Assembly (NCBI RefSeq): GCF_000090795.2
Contig: NW_003546681.1
Span: 29,865-57,430 of the forward strand
Direction of reading: 5' to 3'
DNA from: Amphimedon queenslandica
Taxonomy: Eukaryota > Porifera > Demospongiae > Haplosclerida > Niphatidae
Length of the DNA stretch: 27,566 bases
Made by a program: the position numbers and the translations under genes. Under the pieces are notes generated by a model. The model saw nothing but the letters and a program-made list of their open reading frames with translations. It did no database searches and was not told where the DNA came from. Below are positions 10,681-21,114 of this stretch, one piece after another. Position 1 is the stretch's first letter. Every line of letters begins with the position of its first letter.

Positions 10681-13600
10681 ATGGCCACAAGCTGTGCCAA
10701 AGGAAACAAGCCTTTTCTCTGCGGAGTCGTAGAAGGTATCATTATAACTGTTATGAATATTCAGTAACATCGTTCTCTTCTTATTTGAAGGTTTTTATGG
10801 TCGACCGTGGTCTACAGAACAACGATTGGACCTGTTTAACTGGTATGGAGGAGTGTTAATTGGTACTCAGTCTCGTCTTCCTTAATCTCTCTGTCTCTCT
10901 CCTCTAGTATGTCTCAATGGACTCTCAATTGTTATTTGTATGCTCCTAAAGATGATGACAAGCATAGATCCTCCTGGAGAGAGCTCTACCTTCTTGAAGA
11001 AGCTGGTACATAATTAAGAATGATTGTGTACATGTACTGTGTGCTGTGCAAATTTACACATGTACATAGGGTATTAATTTTCTATTATCTTAATTTTTCT
11101 GTTAAATTTGTGTTTGTACATGTACATTTTAATGGAATTTGTACTTGTATATTTTTGTGCGAATTGCTGTAGTTTTTAGAATTGCATACAGTGTATTCAA
11201 AAATGACATACGTGTACATGTGCTTCTTTAATATTTTCATAATAATAATAATATTTTTTTTAAATTATACATGTACATGTATAATTAGTATAATACATGT
11301 ATTAACAGTTTAAAAATACTTATTAATTATACAATACTACTACATGTACATGTACATCATATGATTTGCCTTTTACCTTATTACGTGTATCTTTCATGCT
11401 AAATGAATTTGTTACTATGTACCTGTACATGCTGATCATGTATGTACATGTACATGTAGGGTTTTGTTACAAGTTTTTATATTTTTCTTCATACAGTACA
11501 TCTATACATGTCATGTAAAGATGATATAATTGTGTACATTTCTAATGTGAAATTTTCCCTTGTCATTTGTGTCTGTTTTTATGTTGTAGTCTCATCGGAA
11601 ATTGTTGGATGTAAAGAACATGATTGTTTTTAATACTGTAATTCTCTTTTCCTCTTTCTTTCTCTCTTTCACTCACTCACTCTCTCTCTCTGCTACTCTT
11701 ATTCACATAAGATCATCTTGCAATGCTAATAAAGGAAACCAAAGATCGTGGCATAGAATTTGTGTATGCCATTGCTCCGGGCCTAGACATCACTTTCTCT
11801 GATGACAAAGAAGTTGTGTCATTAAAAAGGAAACTTGAGCAGGTAATGCATACCATAAATGGACATTACATGTACATGTAATGTATGTACACGCACGTTA
11901 TACATGTACATGTATACATTACATTTAATACACATTGCAGCCCTCTACTACAAATTTTGAAGGGATGTTACATTATGACTAAAGGTGATAGTGAGTCATC
12001 ATTATTATATCCATTATCATGATTTTTATCATGATTTGTGGTATATTGCCAATAAAAACAGCCAAGACAATTGTGTCTTCGACTCTTTGTGCCAATTGTT
12101 AAGTCGCTTGTGTTCAATTACAAAAGTAGGAGAGTGTAACCTTTATATGGGCATACTTGATTAATACTCCTCAATGAATTTGTTTGCTGTCAGTTCATGC
12201 TAGGCTGGTTAAACTATTAATGCATTTTCTTTATGTCTTATTTGTTTGTATGAGTCTATTATTACCTTGCCTCCTCCATCATTCACATGTACATGTACAT
12301 GTACAATCTACGCACAAGTGTATGTACAGTATATGTACATGTATGATACCGTATAGCCAGTAATTTTGTAGGTCCTATATTTTGCGAAATCTACTAAAAC
12401 TCCATTTTGCGGATTTTAATTTTACAAATTTTACCATGTGTGCCATGCAGGTACCGTATTAAATTGATTTTTGCGGATTAGGAAGGAATCTGCGAAATCC
12501 ACAAAATTTTCAACCCTCGAAAATAATCACTTATATGTTATTTATGCACATGTACATGTACATTAGCTCTCTTTTACTGCACGCACAATGTGTACATGTA
12601 TGTACATGTATATACATGTATATAAATAGTACTTATTGTTCTATTTTATGGTACGTGTATTACATGTGTTTTACATTTGCTGTATGATTATTATTACAAT
12701 GCAGGATACAGTTGAATGCTTTAAAAAGCTGTACATGTAAGTAGTGAAAGTAGAGAAGAGAACTTCGTAGGTAGTTCATAGGTAGCTATTTTACTTCGCT
12801 AAGTACCCTTCGTTACTCTTCGCTGCGCTACACCCAGGAAGTACTTCGTGGTACTGCCCAGTCACATGTTCTGTAGTAGCAAGCGCTCATGCACTCAAGA
12901 GGCTCTCCAAGGACTTAAGGATGCTTCTCTTTGCTGTCTGTGCTCTCCAAGTTCATCTGTAGTGCTGCTCTCTGCTTTTAAAAGCCTGTTTAGGAGGCTA
13001 TTCACTCAATTCTACCGTTGATCGAGCTACTGTTTGCTACTGACCATGTGCACTACTACTACTGTCACATTGGGCATGCACAACAAAGAGCACCAGACTA
13101 CATGTACATGTACATGTACCTACGCAACAGTAGAGTAACTGTGAAGTAGCTACTTAGCTTTTTTAAATCACTTACTCTAAATGTTTTACATTTTATTATT
13201 GTTATTGTACAAATGTAGGTATTGGCTCTAGGATGTAATTCATTTGCGATACTCTTTGATGATATTGATCCTGATCTCTCATCTAAAGATGCTAAAGTGT
13301 ACTCGTCTGCAGCTCATGCTCAAGTTACAATCACTAATGACCTTTATTCATCTCTCGGTGAACCACAGATATTCTTATTCTGCCCAACTGGTGAGATGAT
13401 GTGTATGTACACATGAATAATTTGGCTACATGTGTGCCACAATTTTCTTGATATAAACTTTACATAAATGTGACCTACACGTACATGTACATGTACAATG
13501 TACATGTATTTACATGGGGAACACTTAAAGAGCTTAAATTACACCTTTGCAACTACAGATGTTATTTCATCATTAATTTTCTTCCTATCATGGCATATGT

Positions 13601-16600
13601 ACATGTACTGTTAATACGGTACAGACTACACATACATGTACATGACTACATGTATCTCAGTGGTACATTTCCCTAATCCATGTGTTATACTGTACATGCA
13701 TTTCTTTTTCCTTATTTTGTCTTTTTATTGTTCCCCTTCCTTTTGTGTACCTTAAAATGTGTACCGTATTATACATGTATGTACACATGTACATTGTACA
13801 TCCAAAATAATGTGCATGTATGGCTTACGTGTACATGTACATGTATACACTTTTGATTGTGTACTGTGCGTATCACTTTATTATTTCATTACTAGAGTAT
13901 TGTGGGTCTCGTGCTGTTCCAAGTGTTAAAGATTCACCATATCTTAATTACATTGGAGAGAATCTTAGACAAGGAATTGACATCATGTGGACAGGTAAAC
14001 TGTTATAGTAAATGACAGACATTGTTTATCAAACTATCAGTAATAGTATACCATTAGTGCTTATTTTTGCACAGCATTTATTCCCTTGCTGAGCTATGCT
14101 GTACATACATGTACATGTTTACATACATGTAGATATTTCTTGTTTTGGACTTGGCAGCGACATGTAGGCCACATGGTGATGATGATGGTATTCATTTTTT
14201 GTGTGGATTATTTGAATAGGTGCTAGTAGTCACCATCTGTGAAAATGGGCAATATGTACATGTACATGTACATGTAGTACCGGAAAGCTTCTGATACCGT
14301 ACAGTTGGTAAATTTCGTGGAGTATTAATTTTCGTTAATTTCGTGGTTAATTTTTATCGACGAAATTTTAACCCCTACCCACCCACACATAAAAACTAAT
14401 TAATGGGCCATGCAGAGCTCTAACTACTATTTCCAAGCCAGTGGAGGAGCCAGAGTCTTTGTCTATTACTCCTTATTCCACTATAAGCTATGTGTTGGAA
14501 GCTAGTGCTGTAGATCCAAGTGAAAAGAAGAGTGCTAACTGCCATCCACGAATATTTATACCCACGAATATTAGCTTCTAAGGACATTTTGGAGAAAACA
14601 CGAAATTTTGGACCCTCGAATATTACCAACCGAACGGTACCTTTAAAAATAAATTTAGAAATACATACATTACATGTACGTGTACATCTAGCGTACAATA
14701 TACACTGTACAGTACTCATGTAATTAATGTTTGTTTAATGATAAAACTAAAGTCTTACTAACATATACATGTACATGTACTGTATACAAATTCTTGTTCT
14801 TTACTAAATTAATTTTTCAGGTCCAAAGGTAATCTCAAAGTCTATCTCCATATCGTCTATTGAGGAAGTGTCTTCAGTCCTGCACCGCCCACCAGTGATA
14901 TGGGATAATCTTCATGCCAATGATTATGATCAGCGTCGTCTCTTCCTGGGTCCTTACCACGGTCGCTCTACGCTCCTCTACTCCCATCTCAACGGAGTCC
15001 TCACGAACCCAAACTGTGAATACGGGGCCAATTACATACCAATACACACACTGGCTCAGTGGAAGAAGAGTGGACAGTGTTACTCTGACAGGATGAGTCA
15101 AGATGTGGCCGGAGGGGGAGAAGGAGTGAGGGCTGGGGAGACGGAGGAAGAAGGAAGGATGGAGATGTCTGATGTTAGTGTTTATAATCCGACTGAAGCT
15201 CTTGAGATTGCTCTACACGAGTGGATGAATGAGTTTTTATCGTCAAAGCGGAAACTAGAGGATTACGGTGGTCCTGCAAAAGACTCTAAATCTGTTCTTA
15301 GAGCTGCAACACAAGACATGGAGGAACAGTATGAGGGAGTGAGCAACACTAATGACAAGAACAGTGGTATGACTGATGATGGGAAGGACCGAGCCTCATC
15401 AGGGAGCTCTGATATGGACACAACCTCAGAGAATATTGATGACTCTATTGACAGTGAGGATCTACCCACACCACCTTCCACTCTTCACGCTCCTCCTAAA
15501 GGAGCCTGTCTCTTTACCATAAGGGACTTACGGATCCTCGTTGACTTGTATTACCTACCACACATTCACGGTAAAAAAGGATCCTTTATATTAGAGGAGT
15601 TTGGTTGGTTGAAGAAGCATGCGGTGTACTCGGACGTTGTTAAGAAGCTAGAGGAGAGAGGGGGAGGGGAGGGAGAGGTGGGGGGAGATGAGGAGGGTAA
15701 GAGACAGGAAGTGAAGTTAAAGGTGTTGTCTCAGAGTGACGGGGAGGAGGAGGACAGAGAGGAAGAGGAGGAGGAGACACAGACTGGGGATAATGATGAA
15801 CTGGCTGAGGTGAGGAACAAGACACACTAAGTACATGTACATGCATGTACTGTACATGTACATGTATTGGGGTTTGTCAGCTAGCACTTACATTGTGTAG
15901 TCGTGTACATGTACATGTAGCTTCCAATTTTTGTTGTTCAAAATTAATTTTGTTAAAGTTGTTAGATATTTTTGTGTGATGAAACCTTTCTACATGATGC
16001 CAAAAAAAATTATTGACGAAAATTAATGTTAAAAGGAAATTTATGATTTTGATGCATTTTTTGACTGACAGGAATTCGGACAGTAATGTATCCTCTATTA
16101 ATGTACAGTGTGCATGTATTTATCATGATAATAACAAGCATGTGCCATTTGTTACAATTACATGTACATTATATGTACATGTTGCATGTACTGTACTATA
16201 ATACATGTGCATTATGTTAATCAGTAATAATCTGTATTATTGTTTCTTTCTTTTCCATCTTTGTTCATTTACACGTGTACATGTAGATATGGTTGGAGAG
16301 GGCACTTAGATTTCACAATCTTTGTGAAGATGTCAATCTTTGTTTTGATCACTTGACCACAGTACCAAATCGATCACTATTATATGACCTGTATCAGTAC
16401 ATGTCAGCAGCAAGAGAAACGACTGCTCTATTGGACTCCTACATATCATGGCTAGGTAAAGTACTGACATCATAATAGCATTATGTTGTCGTACATTTTT
16501 AAATTAATTAAAATGTTTTTAAGTACTAAAATATACTAAGTACATGTACATACAGTAGCTGTTATGCAAAAAATACAAGGAGGAATTCTTAAGCTATGAA

Positions 16601-19320
16601 AGGAAACAATAGAAATTTTACTATAGTGTAAACTGCCTTTTATAGTATGAGCTACAATGTACATGTACATGTACATGTACACTAGGATTACATTTCCTAA
16701 AACAATGCAAATTTACTCTGTACTTACCTGTACCGTACATGTATTTCATTACATATTTACATGTACATATTTTTATATACTTGTGTTTCTATTACAGAGG
16801 CTGGAGGGAGTCAAGATCATCCAAAGCACAAGCCTCATTCAAGAATGGGAGGGATAGTAGCTGAGATGCTGGTAAGAACCATACAGCCCCACATGTACAT
16901 GAATACATGAGATTATGAGTACAAACTAGTCACTTTTTCTTTTCTCTTTCTCTCCCACACCACACTTGCACTACTTGACCACGCCCATCCGCCCCTCCCA
17001 CTGACAGCATATGCATACGTATTCTTGCCAGTGTCTTCCTGAACATGATACTGATACTTTATTTTGACATAGCATTGTACTAATAACCAATGTCTAATGA
17101 TGTACAATACAGTATTAAGGCAGCTACAGTTGCTTTAATTCTCCTAAACTCCTTCTGTCCCTTTATAAAACCCTGTAAAACCCTGTAAATGGTACACAAT
17201 ATAATTAGGTCTTCTCATTTGCTGTCATCTGATCAAGAGAATCAGTTGTGGAGCAGAAATCAACCAGTCTCTCACAGTCTTACTTAATCTAATGTTGTAT
17301 CACTTGTACAATAATAATGTCACACATTCTTTCTCCTCTCTCTCTCTCTCTCTCTCACTCTGTCTCATAATATTATCATTTGTGATGTACTTTTATCATT
17401 TGCATTGTTTTGGTCATAATGTGTCTCAGTTGTGTTAGAAATTGTTTTAATTCAAAAGAAAATATTTTTTTAAACTTACACCAAATTAATGAGCTCAATG
17501 CGTCATGTACAGTAGATGTGCATTGTTGGGATTTTTGTGAGCTAATTATGACTGATGTGCGATAGTGTGTGTGGGTGTGTGTGTGTGTATATTAGTGCGC
17601 ATGGTGTGTTGTTTGATTATCTTTTAGAGATTATTACCGTCTGATGAAGTGAAAGGAAGGACATACCTCATCCGTCCTTATAGAGAAGAAGACAAAGTGA
17701 GGAACAATTTGTTTATTATTAATTGTCACCATCTTTATTGTCGTATGTGTTTATTTGTTCCTCTGTTTGTTTTGTTCTTAAGTTATAATGTTTCTCTATT
17801 ATAGGATGCTTTATATAAGGTTTGTCTTGAAACTGGTGATAATGGTAATGATGGAACTCATCTTTTCTCTAATTTTCCTGAACTCCTGGGAGATAGGTTA
17901 GTACATGTACATGTAAACATACATACATGTATGTACCCTACAACTTTTTCTACATTGTCGTGTACATGTACACATGTATATCTTTGTTTTATTTATCTCT
18001 CTCTCTTTTTCTTCCTCTCTTTTCTCTCTCAATAGATATGTAGGTCCTTATCTTCATCTTAGTTCTGATTTATGTTACGTGTTAGAGGATCGAGATGGTC
18101 CCTGTGGCTATATACTCTCAGCATTGGACTCACTCAAGTTTTATAGAGATTTTGAAACCACGTGGCTACCGATTGTTACCAGGAAGTACCCAGTGATATC
18201 TAAAGTGAACACAGATGAAGAGGTGAGCTTTGCAGTTTGACGTTTATTTTCATTTATTTATTTATCTTTACAAGCAGAAGATGTTGCAAGAGATTCATTC
18301 TCCCACTCTGTTTCTACCTAATGAATTATACCAGCGCTATCCCTCACACCTCCATATTGATATTATGAAGAGAGCACAAGTAATGTATGCATGCACAGCA
18401 CACAGTATGCATACACATTACATGTACAGGGTTTCTCACAAAGCATGCTACATGTAAGTTAGCTAAATACAATGTACATGTACAATGTAGCATCAAGAAT
18501 TTTTACTTAGCCTTTTTTGATAAAATTCAGCCAAAGTGCTTGTACTACATGTACATGTACATACATGTACATGTACATGTAGTACATATACGTACAGCAT
18601 CTTTGGCCCAATTTTTGAGCAACTTTAAAAATTTATTATAAAATTCGAATTTGATCAAATTTTCTACAACACGTCCATGTACATGTATCATTTGGCGAAG
18701 CCCTTACTTATGAAAATTTTTGTATGCATGCATATGTTTGGGGGGCATGACTAGGAGGTGTTGCCAGGAGGCGGAGCCCCTAAATGTTTTACATTCTTTC
18801 TAGTGTATCAAAAAAATAAGAGCCTTTTGTAACTGTAATGCTTTATTGTACCATTGGATTTGAATGGAGCCTCAGTTTCTTAGTTGTTATTTAAGCAATC
18901 CCACTTTGAGACTTGTTGGATTTGAAATAAGTTTTTTGCTTTAAATTATCTTATGACATGCTCTATTACACGGGTTGTATAAAATCTACTATTATGCATT
19001 TCGATATACATACATGTATAGTACATGTATGGCATAATGTATTGTTGCTGTTGTTATATTATTGTACCAGATCACTAGTTTAATACCATTGTGCTATTAC
19101 TAATGTGATAATGAGGGTTTTATTTTGTTTTTAGGGTCTAGGAAATGGTACTAGTCTAATAAAATCACTCCTTATTATGTTAAAGGAGAAAGGATCCTGT
19201 GGCGTTCACTTGGAGATGAGTCCAAAGAATAAACGGGCACTTCAATTTTATTTGAAATTAGGATTTAACGTATTGGACTATCCCAATCATGACTGCCTTA
19301 TATTAGGGAAGGTATTGTAA
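10681..19320 (+). CDS. OGA: Protein O-GlcNAcase (OGA/MGEA5/NCOAT), complete
   Basis: Removes O-GlcNAc from Ser/Thr of nuclear and cytosolic proteins (GH84). Exons: 10681-10735, 10791-10842, 10908-11005, 11712-11842, 13219-13390, 13896-13994, 14821-15809, 16287-16455, 16798-16871, 17628-17696, 17805-17896, 18036-18222, 18275-18379, 19135-19320. They total 2478 nt, 825 residues. GH84: [14 protein letters not shown] near the N-terminus, [21 protein letters not shown], and ILFDDID with catalytic Asp126/Asp127 (human Asp174/175 plus a 48-residue N-terminal offset), then FLFCPTEYCG, WTGPKV and [14 protein letters not shown]. An acidic disordered linker is followed by the stalk ([15 protein letters not shown]). 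The C-terminal GNAT runs from about 626 (IRPYREEDK) to [13 protein letters not shown]. The GNAT has a canonical RAQGLG loop. The ATG is the first in frame and has no signal peptide. Human OGA is about 916 residues; the N-terminus and linker are shorter here. Confidence 0.95.
11006..11711. other. OGA intron 3
   Basis: AT-rich, with several ACATGT tracts (11030, 11210, 11270, 11340, 11440) and a CT-rich stretch at 11640-11700 before the acceptor. No gene is seen. Confidence 0.6.
12346..12541. repeat. Inverted-repeat MITE, TA-CCGTATAG type (copy 3, degraded)
   Basis: The left end TACCGTATAGCCAGTAATTTT pairs imperfectly with the right end AAAATAATCACTTATATGTTA. Inner TTGCGAAATC/CTGCGAAATCC and CCCTCGAAAATAA words are shared with other copies. 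OGA intron 4. Confidence 0.6.
12720..13167. mobile_element. Possible non-autonomous element in OGA intron 4
   Basis: A locally GC-richer block of 448 bases is bounded by TTTAAAAAGCT at the left and AGCTTTTTTAAA at the right. AAGTAGTGAAAGTAG is also echoed in inverse by CTGTGAAGTAGCTACTT. No reading frame of note and no clear target duplication, so the call is tentative. Confidence 0.35.
13391..13895. other. OGA intron 5
   Basis: Dense in ACATGT-type words (13479-13509, 13598, 13631, 13778-13800, 13830). Nothing else is seen. Confidence 0.6.
14295..14639. repeat. Inverted-repeat MITE, TA-CCGTATAG type (copy 4)
   Basis: Left TACCGTACAGTTGGTAAATT and right ATATTACCAACCGAACGGTA pair, extending through TTTCGTGG at the left and CCCTCGAA at the right. 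TA at both edges. It sits in OGA intron 6 and is longer than the others, about 345 bases. Confidence 0.7.
15810..16286. other. OGA intron 7
   Basis: ACATGT-rich (15831-15865, 15904-15920, 16160-16200). Reading on past 15809 reaches an in-frame stop at 15828, so the splice donor GTGAGG at 15810 is preferred. Confidence 0.6.
16456..16797. other. OGA intron 8
   Basis: AT-rich with one ACATGT tract at 16658-16680. No other structure is recognised. Confidence 0.6.
16872..17627. repeat. OGA intron 9 with simple repeats
   Basis: Contains a TC run (17336-17357), a GT run (17564-17588) and a short direct repeat AAAACCCTGTAAAACCCTGT (17167-17186). No gene is seen. Confidence 0.6.
18380..19134. repeat. 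OGA last intron with ACATGT hairpin and interspersed repeat
   Basis: A block at 18541-18590 is an ACATGT-type tract bounded by GTACTACATGTA and TACATGTAGTAC, so it can fold back. At 18600-18660 lies a reverse-orientation copy of the ~170-base repeat (GGCCCAATTTTTGAGCAACT). At 18736-18781 a short GC-rich patch (GGGGGCATG...GGAGCCCC) stands out. Confidence 0.55.
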
Positions 19321-19388
19321 TTGTGATATTTTGTAATATTATTTATATTGGATTTGGCATTGTTTTACATTTATGTAGAATTCGCTTG

Positions 19389-19390
<2 letters not shown>

Positions 19391-19429
<39 letters not shown>

Positions 19430-19455
19430 GTTACTATTATTATTAGTATTGACAA
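19391..19455. repeat. (ATT)n microsatellite
   Basis: Uninterrupted ATT units at 19391-19439, followed by imperfect ones. It lies about 70 bases after the OGA stop. Confidence 0.95.
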
Positions 19456-19491
19456 AATATTTTATAAATGCTCTTAATCTTAACTGCTAGA

Positions 19492-19702
19492 TACCGTATA
19501 GCGGGATTTATTGACAAAGGTTTTATTTTGATGAGTTGACAATTTAAAATAAAACATCAAATTTTATAACCGTTAAAAATTATTTTGTACTTTGTGCCAC
19601 ATGTACACGAAGGGCACTATTCCTCAAATTAAAACTCACCAATTGGGAAATTTACTGTTTTCTTCAATTTTTTTACTCGTCAATAAATCTCGCTATACGG
19701 TA
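19492..19702. repeat. Inverted-repeat MITE, TA-CCGTATAG type (copy 5)
   Basis: Terminal inverted repeats of 24 bases differ at one position: TACCGTATAGCGGGATTTAT at the left, ATAAATCTCGCTATACGGTA at the right, each continuing into TGAC/GTCA. TA at both edges. It contains AATAAA at 19548-19553 on the plus strand. Confidence 0.9.
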
Positions 19703-20419
19703 GTCTGAGAGTGTGCATAAATTTATTTTTGATTCTAAAATTTGCTAAACAGCACCAAAGAATACTATTGTGATAATCTGCTAAAATGTTAATGTGAAGA
19801 CACATTTTTAGATTTTTTATAAAGTTAATGCAGCTATAATTGATAGTAGATGATTTTATCTGATTAATAAATGAAATTTATGGAAGGGTGAATCCTGTTT
19901 AACTAAACCAGCAGCTATAAACTCTTATGTCATGAACTTGTACATTAAAATTTTTGGTTACTCATTTGTTCCGAAGAATCAAAGAACATCAGGCATACAG
20001 TAGGCTCTAAAGATTTTCAGTCTCTTTTGTTTATACCACTGGTTAAAACAGGTTCCCTGTTGTTATGCATATACTGTACGTGTATTTATGTGGTGTTGAA
20101 ACTTTGAGCTGATTTTGAAAGAAGTTTATTCTTTTACAACTCAATTTAAGGCAAAAGTTTTCACTAACATTAATAAGGTGAAAATTTTCACCAAACTTAA
20201 GGTGGTGTTTTTGCATGCTGATATCCATTCTTTAGTTATAAACCTCAAATCACATGATACATGTATGGTTAGTGGCATGATGTGGTTATCACTTTTCCTG
20301 CAGTACAAAGGACATAGTGTTATGAAGTTGCATGAAGCATTGAGTATGAGGAAAGCAAACCTAGAAAAACTGGATAGTTGACTGTAAATTAGCTGAGGAT
20401 GAAGTGGAAATGACTAATA

Positions 20420-20635
20420 TACTGTGTACGCCATATATTTAGCAGGCATAAAATTTCACGATTTTCCTGCATTTTTTGTATTCGCAAATAAAAATTTTGT
20501 GATTTTAACATAATTACCACACCTACTATACAATGAGCATGTGCATGCTATTTTGTGGATTTTAATTTCCTAAATTTTTCCAAAACGCAAAAATCATGAA
20601 ATTTAATCCCCGTGAAATATATGGCGTATACGGTA
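20420..20635. repeat. Inverted-repeat MITE, TA-CCGTATAG type (copy 6)
   Basis: The left TACTGTGTACGCCATATATT and right AATATATGGCGTATACGGTA pair, and the pairing continues through AAATTTCACGATTTT/AAAATCATGAAATTT. TA edges. The interior differs from the other copies. Confidence 0.85.
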
Positions 20636-21105
20636 GCTTATAAAACACACATCATATGTACACGTAACTGTAAATCCTTTGAGTTGATGCTAAAATACTA
20701 AAGGATCGTCAAACTATACATGTACATGTATATGCACAAACTGTTGGCTGTACATTAGTTAAGTAAATTAATTATCTTGGTAAAAATTTTTTAAATATAG
20801 CTGGAAAATTTGTATACAAATTAGATCTACAGCCATGTGTATTTAGTATAACAATTATTGTTTTATTGATATAAAGCAGTAGGGGTGCATTGAAATGGGG
20901 TGATGGGCACTAGGCAGATGTTCCTTACAACAGGTCTTGCCTCTCAAGATCACCTTAAATGAAATTGTACTTCACAATTATTAAAATTCTAAGTGGAAAT
21001 TAAGTTTATGATGCTTACAAGTATATTTATTGTTTATATTGAAAAATGGTGCATAGTGTACCCCCAAACTTAAACTGCATGCAGCCCTGCAAGACTATAT
21101 GCAAC

Positions 21106-21111
21106 TTTATT
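21106..21111 (-). terminator. Candidate poly(A) signal of the plexin-like gene
   Basis: On the minus strand, AATAAA begins three bases after the TAA stop, which implies a 3' UTR of perhaps 20-30 bases. A further AATAAA lies near 21026-21031 on the same strand as an alternative. Confidence 0.5.
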
Positions 21112-21114
21112 GTT

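Larger units (their letters stand above)
19321..21105. other. Convergent intergenic region between OGA and plexin-like gene
   Basis: About 1.8 kb between two gene 3' ends. It holds an ATT microsatellite and two inverted-repeat elements (listed separately), plus a perfect 16-base palindrome, GGTGAAAATTTTCACC, at 20177-20192. A reading frame of 88 codons at 20115-20381 has no recognisable product. No RNA gene is seen. Confidence 0.6.

Noticed and set aside
14420-14723. Small open frames on both strands in OGA intron 6
   Set aside because: They fall in the inverted-repeat element at 14295-14639 and its flank; the symmetry explains frames on both strands.
15810-15830. OGA chain ending at 15828-15830
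   Set aside because: GTGAGG at 15810 is a proper donor, and the stalk and GNAT continue in phase in the next exons.
18736-18781. GC-rich patch that might be a SINE or tRNA-derived piece
   Set aside because: Too short, and no A or B box could be recognised; mentioned only in the intron entry.
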